Origin: JALORV01 sp963724365
GTDB taxonomy: Bacteria; Pseudomonadota; Gammaproteobacteria; Burkholderiales; Burkholderiaceae_F
Direction of reading: 5' to 3'
NCBI GenBank assembly: GCA_963724365.1
Contig: CAVRUR010000016.1
Coordinates: forward strand, 1-64,000
Length of the DNA stretch: 64,000 nucleotides
Of this stretch, positions 16,366 to 25,559 are shown one piece after another (within the stretch, counting starts at the first letter, position 1; every line of letters starts with the position of its first letter). The notes under the pieces are model-generated. The model worked only from the letters and a program-made list of their open reading frames with translations, was not told where the DNA came from and searched no databases. Both the position numbers and the translations under genes were made by a program.

Positions 16366-18392
16366 GCCGGCCGGCCGCGGCCCCGGAGCCAGACCCGGTT
16401 GCTGATGACATTGCGCGCGCCTTCGCGGCCGGCGGCGCACTGGCAGCGGCCGTGCCGGGCTTTGTCCCGCGTGCGTCGCAGGCCGACATGGCGGCCACCG
16501 TCCACCAGGCGATCCACGACGGCGTCACGCTTGTCGCCGAAGCCGGCACCGGTACCGGCAAGACCTTCGCCTATCTCGTGCCGGCACTGCTGGCGGGCGG
16601 CAAGCTGCTGATCTCCACCGGCACCAAGCCGCTGCAGGACCAGCTGTTTCGCAAGGACCTGCCCGCCGTTCTCAAGGCGCTGAAGATCAATGCCGCGACG
16701 GCATTGCTCAAGGGCCGGGCCAACTATCTGTGCCTGCATCGAATGGAACGCGCAGAGGGTGAAGCGCTGCTTTCGTCGCGCGACGATGCGCGCCACCTGC
16801 GTGCCATCGTGCGCTTTGCCGCGGTCACCGGCTCCGGCGACCGCGCCGAGCTGTCGGAAGTGCCGGAGAGCGCAGCCGTGTGGCCCCTGGTGACCTCGAC
16901 GCGGGATAACTGCCTCGGCGCCGAATGCTCGCGGTTTTCCGATTGCTTCGTGTTCAAGGCGCGCCGTGATGCGCAGGCAGCCGATGTGGTGGTCGTCAAC
17001 CATCACCTGTTCCTCGCCGATCTCGCACTGCGCGACGATGCGATCCGTGACTTCCTTCCGACTGTCGATACGGTGATCCTCGACGAGGCGCATCAGGTGC
17101 CCGACGTGGCGGCCGACTTTTTCGGCACGACCCTGTCACTGGCGCAGTGGATCGACCTGGCGCGTGACAGCCGTGCGCTCGGGCTGTCGCGCGCGGCCGA
17201 CGGTGCATCGTGGGTCCCGCTCACGGCGCGGATCGAGAAGGCGGTGCGGGACGTGCGCCTTGCGCTCGGGGACATCGGACTGGCCCCCGGATCGCGCACA
17301 CCGCTGGCGCGGCTGCCGCGCGATGCGCGCCTGATCGAGACGCTCGATCAGCTCGATGAGGATGCGGCCGAACTCGCGCGGGCGGTCGAGATCAATCGCG
17401 GCCGTGACCAGGAACTCGATCTGCTCGGGCCGCGCGTTGTCGAGCTCAAGCGCGGGCTCGCGGAGTGGAGCCGGGCCGTCGGGACGCGAGCTGACGAGGA
17501 CAGTGAAAGTGATGCCGATCCCGACGAGGATCCCGCGGTGCGCTGGATATCGATCTCTGCGCACGGCGCGCAGTTCCACAAGACCCCGCTCGCGGCCGGA
17601 CGCCTGCTCGCGCGGGCGCGCGAGGCGCAGCCGCAGGCATGGATCCTGACCTCAGCCACGCTGACGACCGGCGGCCGCTTCGATCACTTCCTGGCCGAAC
17701 TCGGCATCGAGGCGCGGACGGCGCGCTGGGACAGCCCGTTCGACTTTGCCCGCCAGGCAATGCTCTATCTGCCGCAGGCGATGCCGTCGCCCTACGACAC
17801 CCGCTTTCCCGAGCATGTGGCGGAGGCCGCCTGGCCGCTGGTGCAGGCCAATGGCGGCCGCGCCTTCCTGCTGTGCACGACGCTGCGCGCGGTCGATCGG
17901 GTCGCGGCACGACTGCAGCAACTGATGGAGCGCGACGCGACGCCATTGCCGTTGCTGGTGCAGGGGTCGAGCAGCCGACGCGCCTTGCTGGATGGGTTCC
18001 GCAGCGCCGGCAATGCCGTGCTGGTCGGCAGCGTCAGTTTCTGGGAAGGCATCGACATCCGCGGCGAGGCATTGTCGCTGGTAGTCATCGACAAGCTGCC
18101 CTTTGCTCCGCCCGACGATCCGATCGTGGAGGCAAAGATCCGCTTTCTGCGGCGTTGCGGCCGCAACCCGTTCAACGAGTACCAGCTGCCCGAAGCGGTG
18201 ATGCTGCTGAAGCAGGGTGCGGGCCGACTGATTCGCGACGAGCACGATCGCGGTGTGCTGATGATTCTCGATGAACGCGTGCTGACGAAGTCGTATGGCC
18301 GGACAGTGCTGGCGAGCCTGCCGCCGTTCGCGCGCACGCGCAGCGAAGCCGAGGCAATCGAGTTTCTGACGAGGCGGCGCGAAGCCGCCTAG
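16362..18392 (+). CDS. DinG/YoaA-type ATP-dependent DNA helicase
   Basis: 676 residues from a GTG that overlaps the preceding stop. Superfamily 2, XPD-like helicase: Walker A AEAGTGTGKTFAYL, the Q-like region RASQADMAATVH, DEAH box VILDEAHQVPD, and late motifs VSFWEGIDIRGEAL and QGAGRLIRDEHDRG. Cysteines in NYLCLHR, NCLGAECSRFSDC are spaced for a [4Fe-4S] cluster as in DinG and YoaA. These 5'-3' helicases resolve R-loops and damaged replication intermediates. YoaA is the better match because a DinG exonuclease domain is missing. Confidence 0.9.
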   Translation: MSRPAAAPEPDPVADDIARAFAAGGALAAAVPGFVPRASQADMAATVHQAIHDGVTLVAEAGTGTGKTFAYLVPALLAGGKLLISTGTKPLQDQLFRKDLPAVLKALKINAATALLKGRANYLCLHRMERAEGEALLSSRDDARHLRAIVRFAAVTGSGDRAELSEVPESAAVWPLVTSTRDNCLGAECSRFSDCFVFKARRDAQAADVVVVNHHLFLADLALRDDAIRDFLPTVDTVILDEAHQVPDVAADFFGTTLSLAQWIDLARDSRALGLSRAADGASWVPLTARIEKAVRDVRLALGDIGLAPGSRTPLARLPRDARLIETLDQLDEDAAELARAVEINRGRDQELDLLGPRVVELKRGLAEWSRAVGTRADEDSESDADPDEDPAVRWISISAHGAQFHKTPLAAGRLLARAREAQPQAWILTSATLTTGGRFDHFLAELGIEARTARWDSPFDFARQAMLYLPQAMPSPYDTRFPEHVAEAAWPLVQANGGRAFLLCTTLRAVDRVAARLQQLMERDATPLPLLVQGSSSRRALLDGFRSAGNAVLVGSVSFWEGIDIRGEALSLVVIDKLPFAPPDDPIVEAKIRFLRRCGRNPFNEYQLPEAVMLLKQGAGRLIRDEHDRGVLMILDERVLTKSYGRTVLASLPPFARTRSEAEAIEFLTRRREAA

Positions 18393-18403
18393 TGGCCTGT
18401 AAC

Positions 18404-19207
18404 TTAGCGGCGGCCGCGCAGGTAGCGGCTGTCGGGGAAATTCAGTGCGAGGACGCGTTCGGCGTCGGCCTGCAGATCCGGCAATTCGAGCGCCTGGTAG
18501 GACCGCGCGAGCACGATCAGTGCCTCTTCGGCGACGGGCGAGGTCTGGAAGTCACGGATCACGATCTGCGACCGCTGGATGGCCGCGATATAGGCCTTGC
18601 GGTCGAAGTAGAAGTTGGCGACGTTCAGTTCGGCCTGCGCCAGCGCGTTGATCAGATGGCGCATGCGCGCGCGCGCGTCCTCCGCATAGCGGCTTTCAGG
18701 AAAGCGCGTGACCAGGTCGCGGAACGCGTCGTACGACTCCCGGGCGCCCTTGGCGTCCCGCGACGAGACGTCCTGCGTCATGAGCTTGCTCAGGAAGCCG
18801 ACGTCGTCGTTGAACGAGGCAAGCCCCTTCAGGTAGTACATGTAGTCGACCTGCGGATTGTTCGGGTACTGGCGGATGAAGCGGTCGGCGGTCTGAATGG
18901 CCTGGGCGGACTCGCCTTCCTTGTAGTAGGTGTAGGCGATTTCCATCAGCGCCTGCTGTGCGTGGCGGCCGAACGGATACCTCGATTCAAGCTTCTGGTA
19001 GTACTCGCGTGCCTTCACCCAGTTGCCGGCCGACAGTTCCGCGCGGGCCTCCGCGTACAATTTGTCGGCATCCCATCGCGCGGTCGCGTCCTTCTCGAAC
19101 ATCGAGTCGAGCCCGAGCCAGCTGCACCCGCCCAGCATCAGCGCGGCAAGCACGATGACCACCCGCCGCGTCAGGGCGACGGTCAACAAATGAACTCCAT
19201 CCATCAT
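18404..19207 (-). CDS. bamD: Outer membrane assembly lipoprotein BamD
   Basis: 267 residues from the ATG at 19207; a TTG at 19189, five bases after GGATGGAG, is an equally good start. The signal peptide ends in the lipobox LMLGGC. TPR repeats follow (ARAELSAGNWVKAREYYQKL, ALMEIAYTYYKEGESAQAIQ, and others). BamD is the essential lipoprotein that links BamA to BamCE and helps insert beta-barrel proteins. The gene is divergent from rluD with only 13 bp between start codons, the standard betaproteobacterial arrangement. Confidence 0.95.
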   Translation of the reverse strand: MMDGVHLLTVALTRRVVIVLAALMLGGCSWLGLDSMFEKDATARWDADKLYAEARAELSAGNWVKAREYYQKLESRYPFGRHAQQALMEIAYTYYKEGESAQAIQTADRFIRQYPNNPQVDYMYYLKGLASFNDDVGFLSKLMTQDVSSRDAKGARESYDAFRDLVTRFPESRYAEDARARMRHLINALAQAELNVANFYFDRKAYIAAIQRSQIVIRDFQTSPVAEEALIVLARSYQALELPDLQADAERVLALNFPDSRYLRGRR

Positions 19208-19220
19208 CGGGGCACGTCCG

Positions 19221-20291
19221 TTGTCTAGCCGCGAAGTATACGTTTCAGCTGCAGACGCCGACCTTGGCGACGAGGCTGCGTTCGATGCCGCTTTCGACGC
19301 CGCCGAGGCCGACGAGCCGCCGCCGCGGCAGTTCAGCGTCGACGTCGAGCACGCCGGTGACCGGCTGGACAAGGTCCTGGCGCAATGGATGCCCGAAGTC
19401 TCGCGCTCGCGACTCAAGCAGTGGATCGAGGTCGGAGCCGTGCGGGTCAACGGCGCGACGGTCCGGCCGCGCCATGCTGTCGTCGCCGGCGACCACGTCG
19501 AGCTCGAGCCGCAGCCGGCCCCCGACGCGGCGGCCTACACGCCCGAAAGCATGGCGCTGGCGATCGTGTACGAAGACGACGCAATCCTGATCGTCGACAA
19601 GCCGGCCGGCCTGGTCGTGCATCCGGCCGCGGGTCACTGGTCGGGCACGCTGCTCAACGGCTTGCTGGCGTACGCGCCCGAGCTGGCCGCTGTGCCGCGC
19701 GCGGGCATCGTCCATCGCCTGGACGCCGATACGACCGGATTGATGGTCGTGGCGCGGACGCTCGCGGCTCAGACCGATCTCGTGCGCCAGTTGCAGGCCC
19801 GCACAGTGCAACGCGAGTACTGGGCAGTCGTGCTCGGCGAACCCCGGCGCACCGGAGTCATCGATGCGCCGATCGGCCGCGACGCGCGCAATCCGCTGCG
19901 CTTTCGAGTCAGTCATGCGACGAACGCGCGGCCGGCGCGGACGCACTACACGCGCCTGGCCAGCGTGCAGGCGGACGGTGCCACCTTGTCGTGGCTCTCT
20001 TGCCGACTCGAGACCGGGCGCACGCACCAGATCCGCGTGCATCTCGAGCACCTTGGCCATCCGCTGGTGGGCGATCCGGTTTATCGACGCCGCCTGCCTT
20101 CACCCGTGCCCGAGATTGCCTGGCGATGCTTTGCGCGGCAGGCGCTGCATGCTTGCCGCCTGGGCCTCGATCATCCGACCACGCGCGCGCCGATGCAGTG
20201 GTTCCGAGCGCCTCCGGCCGACCTGTCCGGACTGATGCTCTCGCTCGGCTTCGGTCCGATCGACCGGCCGGTGGCGACGGAGTCGGCATGA
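19221..20291 (+). CDS. rluD: 23S rRNA pseudouridine synthase (RluD family)
   Basis: 356 residues from a TTG start. The N-terminal acidic leader precedes an S4-like RNA-binding domain (RLDKVLAQWMPEVSRSRLKQ). The RluA-family catalytic domain has the active-site Asp in HRLDADTTGLMVVA, and late motifs GRTHQIRVHLEHLGHPLVGD are intact. RluD makes pseudouridines 1911, 1915 and 1917 in helix 69. Its stop overlaps the start of pgeF by ATGA. Confidence 0.93.
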   Translation: MSSREVYVSAADADLGDEAAFDAAFDAAEADEPPPRQFSVDVEHAGDRLDKVLAQWMPEVSRSRLKQWIEVGAVRVNGATVRPRHAVVAGDHVELEPQPAPDAAAYTPESMALAIVYEDDAILIVDKPAGLVVHPAAGHWSGTLLNGLLAYAPELAAVPRAGIVHRLDADTTGLMVVARTLAAQTDLVRQLQARTVQREYWAVVLGEPRRTGVIDAPIGRDARNPLRFRVSHATNARPARTHYTRLASVQADGATLSWLSCRLETGRTHQIRVHLEHLGHPLVGDPVYRRRLPSPVPEIAWRCFARQALHACRLGLDHPTTRAPMQWFRAPPADLSGLMLSLGFGPIDRPVATESA

Positions 20292-21073
20292 CGGCGATGC
20301 CTCACGACTGGATCCTCCCGGACTGGCCCGTGCCCGCTGCCGTTCGCGCTGTGATCACGACACGCGCGGGCGGGGTTTCGGCGGCACCCTACGGCGGACC
20401 GGACGGCACCGGCGGGATGAACCTCGGTTACGGCTCCGGCGATGTGGCAGCGACCGTGACGGCGAATCGGGCACGATTGCGCGAACTGCTTCCAGCCGAA
20501 CCGAGCTGGCTGAAACAGATCCATGGCGCGCGGGTGGCTGACGCGGCCGATGTGACGGGCGCGGTCGAAGCGGACGCCGCCATAGTCAACCGGCCCGGCG
20601 CCGTCGCGGTCGTACTGATGGCCGATTGCATGCCTGTGCTCCTGGCGGATGAGCGTGCCCGCTGTGTCGGGGTGGCGCATGCCGGCTGGCGCGGACTCGC
20701 GGCCGGGGTGATACAGGCGACAGTGCGGGCGATGCGTGAACGGATGGGTGACTCTGCGGCCCGACTTCTTGCCTACCTCGGTCCTGCCATCGGGCCGGAT
20801 CACTTCGAGGTGGGACGCGACGTGCTTGATGCGATGACCAGCCGGCTCGATGGAGCCGCGGGCGCTTTCGTCGAGCAAGGGGAGGGAAAGTACCGCGCCG
20901 ACCTCTTCGCGCTCGGCCGGCTCGCGCTGGCGCAGGAGCGCGTCGATGCCGTCTACGGCGGCGGGGTCTGCACCTCCTGCGACGCCGGCCGCTTCTACAG
21001 CCATCGCCGGGACCGTGTGACGGGGCGGCATGCCGCACTGATATGGCTGGAGGGCGACGCGGCGCAGCCATGA
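20288..21073 (+). CDS. pgeF: Purine-nucleoside/peptidoglycan-editing protein PgeF (laccase-domain, YfiH family)
   Basis: 261 residues from the ATG overlapping the rluD stop; a second ATG at 20297 is possible. The family metal ligands are present: His in WLKQIHGARVAD, Cys in MADCMPVLLAD and His in VAHAGWRGLAAG. The C-terminal CTSCDAGRFYSHRRD box is typical. E. coli YfiH corrects Ser-for-Ala mistakes in peptidoglycan precursors, and related enzymes act as purine nucleoside phosphorylases. The rluD-pgeF pair is widely conserved. Confidence 0.92.
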   Translation: MTAMPHDWILPDWPVPAAVRAVITTRAGGVSAAPYGGPDGTGGMNLGYGSGDVAATVTANRARLRELLPAEPSWLKQIHGARVADAADVTGAVEADAAIVNRPGAVAVVLMADCMPVLLADERARCVGVAHAGWRGLAAGVIQATVRAMRERMGDSAARLLAYLGPAIGPDHFEVGRDVLDAMTSRLDGAAGAFVEQGEGKYRADLFALGRLALAQERVDAVYGGGVCTSCDAGRFYSHRRDRVTGRHAALIWLEGDAAQP

Positions 21074-21202
21074 CCTTACGCTGATGCAGGTCAAGCGCGC
21101 CGTGACGCCGTTTGACCGTGCTCGGCGCGATGTGGAGAATCGCTGGACGACCACAGAGCCGCACGGATCGCTCGATCCACCGGCCACGCAATCGGAGGAG
21201 AC

Positions 21203-23026
21203 ATGCCCAGGACGAAGGCTTCCGGTGCGGTGCGTGCAGCCGGAAAGGCGCCGCAACGCAGTGCAGGAGGCCGCAAGACTGCGGTCAAAGGCCGCACCAA
21301 AGCAACGCCGGCGCGGGCTCGCGCCGCGGAACCGGTAAAGGCGCGGCAGGGCGCACCGACGGCGCTGGGTGCCACCGAGCCGTTCAATTTTGCGCTGCCG
21401 TGGCTTCAGCCATCAGCAGCGCCCACGACGATGCCGCTGATGCCTGAACGGCTAATGGAGATGCAGCAGGACTACGTGCAGCGTCTCGTCGGACTGTGGA
21501 ACGACTTCTTTACGCATCCTGAGAAGACGACGGCACCGATTGCCGACGCACGTTTCTCGGATCCGACGTGGCAGAAGAACTCGCTGGCCTCGTTCTACGC
21601 GCGCACCTACCTGCTCAACTCGGAGTTCATGAATCGCCTCGCCGAAAGCGTGCAAGGCGACCAGAAAACACGCAAGCGAGTGAAGTTCGCGGTGTCCCAG
21701 TGGGTCGACGCCGCGTCACCGGCAAATTTCCTCGCGCTGAACCCGAAGGCACAGCAGACCCTGCTCGACACCAGCGGCGAAAGCCTCAAGGCCGGGCTCG
21801 ACAACCTGCTGAAGGACATCGGCAAAGGCAAGATCACCCAGACCGACGAAACGGCGTTTGAAGTCGGCAAGAACGTCGCCACCAGCGAAGGCGCGGTCGT
21901 CTATCAGGGGCAGCTGTTCCAGCTGATCCAGTACAAGCCACTGACGGAGAAGGTGTACGAGCGCCCGTTCCTGCTGGTGCCTCCCTGCATCAACAAGTTC
22001 TACATCCTCGATCTGCAGCCGGAGAATTCGTTCATCCGGTACGCGGTCGAGCAGGGGCACACGGTGTTCGTGGTGTCGTGGAAGAACCCGCACAAGCCCG
22101 AGGCGCACGTCACGTGGGAGGACTACGTCGAGAAGGGCGTCATCGAGGCGATCCATGTCACGCAGGAGATCACCGGGCAGAAGCAGATCAACGCGCTCGG
22201 CTACTGTGTCGGCGGCACGCTGATCGCGAATGCGCTGGCGGTGCTGTACGCCCGCGGCGAGAAGCCGATCACCAGCCTGACGATGCTGACCGCGCTGCTC
22301 GACTTCGAGGACGCCGGTGTGCTCGATGTCTTCATCGACGAGAACCAGGTGCGGCTGCGCGAACAGCAGTTCGCGCGCGGCGGCATCATGCCAGGCCTCG
22401 AGCTGGCGAACACGTTCTCGAGCCTGCGTGCCAATGATCTCGTCTGGAGCTACGTCGTCAGTAATTACCTCGAAGGCAAGTCGCCACCGGCGTTCGACCT
22501 GCTCTACTGGAACGGCGACGGGACCAATCTGCCGGGACCGATGTACTCCTGGTACCTGCGCAACATGTACCTCGAAAACAACCTGCGCGTGCCGGGCAAG
22601 CTCCACACCTGCGGTCAGGCGGTCGACCTCGGACGCATCCTGGTTCCGACCTATGTCTTCGCTGCACGCGAGGATCACATCGTGCCGTGGAAGGCAGCCT
22701 ATGCCTCGGCGCGTGCACTGCCGGGCAATGGCAAGGCGGGCGGCGTGCGCTACGTGCTCGGTGCCAGCGGGCACATCGCCGGCGCGATCAATCCGCCGTC
22801 GAAGAACAAGCGCAACTACTGGATCGGCGGTGATGACACGCTGCCGGCCAACTCCGAGGCCTGGTTCAACGACGCGGTGGAGCACCCGGGAAGCTGGTGG
22901 CCGGACTGGAGCCGCTGGCTGTCGCGCCATGCCGGTGCGCAGAAGCCTGCGCCCAGGCACTACGGCAACGCGAAGTACAAGCCCACCGAGCCGGCTCCCG
23001 GCAGCTACGTCAAGGAAAAGGCATAG
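21203..23026 (+). CDS. phaC: Class I poly(3-hydroxyalkanoate) synthase
   Basis: 607 residues. The lipase-like box is ALGYCVGGTL with the nucleophile Cys335; the catalytic His is in LGASGHIAGAINPP. The N-terminal PhaC domain (about 80-250) precedes the alpha/beta-hydrolase core. The first 50 residues are an unusual Lys/Arg/Ala-rich tail resembling the basic tails of phasins and PhaM-like DNA-binding proteins. It polymerises 3-hydroxybutyryl-CoA on granule surfaces. The start has a GGAGGAGAC ribosome site. It begins the phaC-phaA-phaB cluster, 130 bp after pgeF. Confidence 0.96.
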   Translation: MPRTKASGAVRAAGKAPQRSAGGRKTAVKGRTKATPARARAAEPVKARQGAPTALGATEPFNFALPWLQPSAAPTTMPLMPERLMEMQQDYVQRLVGLWNDFFTHPEKTTAPIADARFSDPTWQKNSLASFYARTYLLNSEFMNRLAESVQGDQKTRKRVKFAVSQWVDAASPANFLALNPKAQQTLLDTSGESLKAGLDNLLKDIGKGKITQTDETAFEVGKNVATSEGAVVYQGQLFQLIQYKPLTEKVYERPFLLVPPCINKFYILDLQPENSFIRYAVEQGHTVFVVSWKNPHKPEAHVTWEDYVEKGVIEAIHVTQEITGQKQINALGYCVGGTLIANALAVLYARGEKPITSLTMLTALLDFEDAGVLDVFIDENQVRLREQQFARGGIMPGLELANTFSSLRANDLVWSYVVSNYLEGKSPPAFDLLYWNGDGTNLPGPMYSWYLRNMYLENNLRVPGKLHTCGQAVDLGRILVPTYVFAAREDHIVPWKAAYASARALPGNGKAGGVRYVLGASGHIAGAINPPSKNKRNYWIGGDDTLPANSEAWFNDAVEHPGSWWPDWSRWLSRHAGAQKPAPRHYGNAKYKPTEPAPGSYVKEKA

Positions 23027-23094
23027 TCTTGTAGCTCGATCCGCACGCGCGGGGTCGGGTTCCGCTCGTTTCACTACTCCATCGGAGTCATGTC

Positions 23095-24285
23095 ATGACT
23101 GAAGCAGTAATTGTCGCGGCCGCACGGACTGCGATTGGCCGGTTTGGCGGAGGGCTCGCCAAGGTCTCCGCCCCGGAACTGGGAGCTATCGTCATCAAGG
23201 AGGTCCTGCGCCGCGCGAACGTGGCGCCGGACCAGGTCGACGAAGTCATCCTCGGCCAGGTGCTGACCGCAGGCAGCGGCCAGAATCCGGCGCGCCAGGC
23301 ATCACTGAAGGCGGGACTGCCGGTCAGCGTGCCGGCGATGACGATCAACAAGGTGTGCGGCTCGGGGCTGAAGGCCGTCATGCTCGCGGCGCAGGCGATC
23401 CGCAATGGCGATGCGCAGATCATCATCGCAGGTGGACAGGAGAACATGAGTGCGTCGCCGCACGTGATGCTCGGCTCGCGCGACGGCTTCCGCATGGGCG
23501 ACGCCAAGATCATCGACAGCATGATCGTCGACGGTCTGTGGGACGTGTACAACCAGTATCACATGGGCGTCACCGCGGAAAACGTCGCCAAGGCGCATGG
23601 CATCGATCGCGCAGCGCAGGACGCACTGGCGCTGGCCTCGCAGACCAAGGCCGCCGCCGCACAGGACGCCGGGCGCTTCAAGGACGAGATCGTTGCGGTG
23701 TCGATCCCGCAGCGCAAGGGCGATCCCGTGATCTTCGATGCGGACGAGTTCATCAATCGCAAGTCAAACGCCGAGGCGCTCGCGGGCCTGAAGCCCGCGT
23801 TCGACAAGCAGGGGTCGGTCACCGCCGGCAACGCTTCCGGCCTCAACGACGGCGCAGCCGCGCTGCTGGTGATGTCCGCCGACAGGGCCAAGGCCCTCGG
23901 TCTTACGCCGCTGGCGCGCATCGTCAGCTTCGCATCGGCCGGCGTCGATCCGGCGCTGATGGGCATGGGTCCGGCGCCCGCATCGCGCAAGGCGCTCGAG
24001 AAATCCGGCTGGAAGGCAGAACAGCTCGACCTGATGGAACTCAACGAGGCCTTCGCGGCCCAGGCCTGCGCCGTCAACAAGGATCTTGGCTGGGACAAGG
24101 CACCGTACAAGGACAAGATCAACGTCAACGGTGGCGCGATTGCGCTGGGCCACCCGATCGGTGCGTCGGGCGCACGCGTGCTGGTGACCTTGCTGCATGA
24201 GATGAAGCGCCGGGATTCGAAGAAGGGCCTCGCCGCGCTGTGTATCGGAGGTGGAATGGGAGTCGCGCTCACGGTCGAGCGCTAG
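23095..24285 (+). CDS. phaA: Acetyl-CoA acetyltransferase (beta-ketothiolase) of PHB synthesis
   Basis: 396 residues, full-length thiolase. The acyl-accepting cysteine lies in NKVCGSGLKAV; the C-terminal motifs NVNGGAIALGHPIGASGAR and CIGGGMGVAL carry the catalytic His and second Cys. It condenses two acetyl-CoA to acetoacetyl-CoA for phaB. Placement directly after phaC (68-bp gap) supports this anabolic role over beta-oxidation. A related but frameshifted thiolase lies at 42875-44057. Confidence 0.96.
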   Translation: MTEAVIVAAARTAIGRFGGGLAKVSAPELGAIVIKEVLRRANVAPDQVDEVILGQVLTAGSGQNPARQASLKAGLPVSVPAMTINKVCGSGLKAVMLAAQAIRNGDAQIIIAGGQENMSASPHVMLGSRDGFRMGDAKIIDSMIVDGLWDVYNQYHMGVTAENVAKAHGIDRAAQDALALASQTKAAAAQDAGRFKDEIVAVSIPQRKGDPVIFDADEFINRKSNAEALAGLKPAFDKQGSVTAGNASGLNDGAAALLVMSADRAKALGLTPLARIVSFASAGVDPALMGMGPAPASRKALEKSGWKAEQLDLMELNEAFAAQACAVNKDLGWDKAPYKDKINVNGGAIALGHPIGASGARVLVTLLHEMKRRDSKKGLAALCIGGGMGVALTVER

Positions 24286-24295
24286 CCGGTCGGCC

Positions 24296-24338
24296 TCGTG
24301 TACACGACACTGCGCGTCGCACGTGCACTCGGCCGAGT
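24296..24338. promoter_or_regulatory. Three consecutive perfect palindromes in the phaA-phaB gap
   Basis: TCGTGTACACGA (24296-24307), GCACGTGC (24319-24326) and ACTCGGCCGAGT (24327-24338) are each perfect palindromes, the last two abutting. They lie within 53 bp of the phaA stop. Protein-binding sites (operators) are a natural reading, but no known factor can be named. PhaR, encoded at 35273, is one candidate. Confidence 0.45.
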
Positions 24339-24346
24339 ACGTTTTG

Positions 24347-24381
24347 CGGGTCGGGCTTGGGGCAGCCCGGCTCCCGACCCG
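24347..24381 (+). terminator. GC-rich hairpin upstream of phaB
   Basis: A nine-base perfect stem CGGGTCGGG / CCCGACCCG with a 17-base loop, 36 bp before the phaB ATG. There is no U-tract, so it may be an attenuator, a processing site or a transcript-stabilising structure rather than a full terminator. Confidence 0.4.
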
Positions 24382-24416
24382 ACTACAACAGCAGTTAACA
24401 ACATGCGGAGACAGAC

Positions 24417-25151
24417 ATGGCAAAGGTGGCTTACGTAACGGGCGGCATGGGCGGTATCGGCACGGCAATCTGCCAGCGCTTGCACAAGGAGGGCTTCAAG
24501 GTCATCGCCGGCTGTGGACCGAGTCGCGACTTCGGCAAATGGCTCGGTGAACAGAAGGCGCTTGGCTTTAGCTTTTATTCTTCGGTGGGCAACGTGGCCG
24601 ACTGGGAATCGACCGTCGCTGCGTTCTCGAAGTCCGTGGCCGAGCACGGACCGATCGACGTGCTGGTGAACAACGCGGGGATCACGCGCGACCGCATGTT
24701 CCTGAAGATGACGCCTGAGGACTGGAAGGCGGTGATCGACACCAACCTCAACAGCATGTTCAACGTCACCAAGCAGGTTGTGCCGGGCATGGTCGAGAAG
24801 GGTTGGGGCCGGATCATCCAGATCAGCTCGGTCAATGGCGAGAAAGGCCAGGCCGGCCAGACCAACTACTCGGCCGCCAAGGCCGGCATGCACGGCTTCA
24901 CGATGGCGCTGGCACTGGAAATGGCGAGCAAGGGGGTCACCGTGAACACCGTGAGTCCCGGCTACATCGGCACGGAAATGGTCAATGCCATCAAGCCGCA
25001 GATCCTCGAAAAGATCGTCGAGACTATCCCGGTGAAAAGGTTGGGCACACCGGACGAAATCGGCTCGATCGTTGCCTGGCTGGCGGGACCGGACTCTGGA
25101 TTCACCACCGGCGCCGACTTTTCCTGCAACGGCGGCCTGCACATGGGGTAG
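24417..25151 (+). CDS. phaB: Acetoacetyl-CoA reductase (NADPH)
   Basis: 244-residue short-chain dehydrogenase. The cofactor motif VTGGMGGIGTAICQRL is at the N-terminus and NNAGITRD in the middle. The catalytic residues are the Ser of QISSVNGEKGQAGQTNYSAAK, with its Tyr and Lys, and the PGYIGTEMV segment follows. It reduces acetoacetyl-CoA to (R)-3-hydroxybutyryl-CoA for PhaC. It lies 131 bp after phaA behind a GCGGAGAC ribosome site. Confidence 0.96.
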   Translation: MAKVAYVTGGMGGIGTAICQRLHKEGFKVIAGCGPSRDFGKWLGEQKALGFSFYSSVGNVADWESTVAAFSKSVAEHGPIDVLVNNAGITRDRMFLKMTPEDWKAVIDTNLNSMFNVTKQVVPGMVEKGWGRIIQISSVNGEKGQAGQTNYSAAKAGMHGFTMALALEMASKGVTVNTVSPGYIGTEMVNAIKPQILEKIVETIPVKRLGTPDEIGSIVAWLAGPDSGFTTGADFSCNGGLHMG

Positions 25152-25166
25152 TGCAATCGGGGATTC

Positions 25167-25192
25167 GGCGAACGCACCTGCGTGCGTTCGCC
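25167..25192. terminator. Strong hairpin terminator between phaB and the convergent cytochrome gene
   Basis: An eleven-base perfect stem GGCGAACGCAC / GTGCGTTCGCC with a four-base loop (CTGC), 15 bp after the phaB stop and 15 bp before the end of the convergent gene. It has no long T-run, but its position suggests a bidirectional terminator. Confidence 0.7.
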
Positions 25193-25207
25193 GCCGAGAC
25201 TTTCGCG

Positions 25208-25555
25208 CTACTGCGGAATCGACTTCACTTCGATTTGTATCGCGGCGTAGTACGCCGCCAGATCGCGGATGTCGTCGTCAGTCAGCGCCTTGGCTGCGAT
25301 CGACATCACCTCGTCGCGACGCTCTCCGGAGCGGTAGGCACGCAACGAGCGGGCAAGGAAGGGAGCAGGCTGGCCGGCCAGGTGCGGCGCATCCGGCAAC
25401 TTGGCGATGCCGTCCATGCCATGGCAGTTCTGGCACGCGATCGCCTTGCGGCGCCCGGCCGCGACGTCCTGCGCAGCGGCGTCGTGCGCTCCGCCGAGCG
25501 TTAAAGATACCGCCGTCGCAAGTAATGCGACGGCGGTCCGATAACGACAAGGCAT
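25208..25555 (-). CDS. Periplasmic class I cytochrome c (c4/c553-like)
   Basis: 115 residues from the ATG at 25555, four bases after the preceding stop. Signal peptide residues 1-28 end in AHDAAAQ. Heme motif Cys41-Gln-Asn-Cys44-His45 follows, with a downstream Met (RDEVMSIAAKALTDDDI) as the likely sixth ligand. It is probably the electron acceptor of the PQQ-type dehydrogenase encoded just upstream in the same transcript. A perfect inverted repeat (25510-25536) is embedded in the signal-peptide codons. Confidence 0.88.
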   Translation of the reverse strand: MPCRYRTAVALLATAVSLTLGGAHDAAAQDVAAGRRKAIACQNCHGMDGIAKLPDAPHLAGQPAPFLARSLRAYRSGERRDEVMSIAAKALTDDDIRDLAAYYAAIQIEVKSIPQ

Positions 25556-25559
25556 GCGC

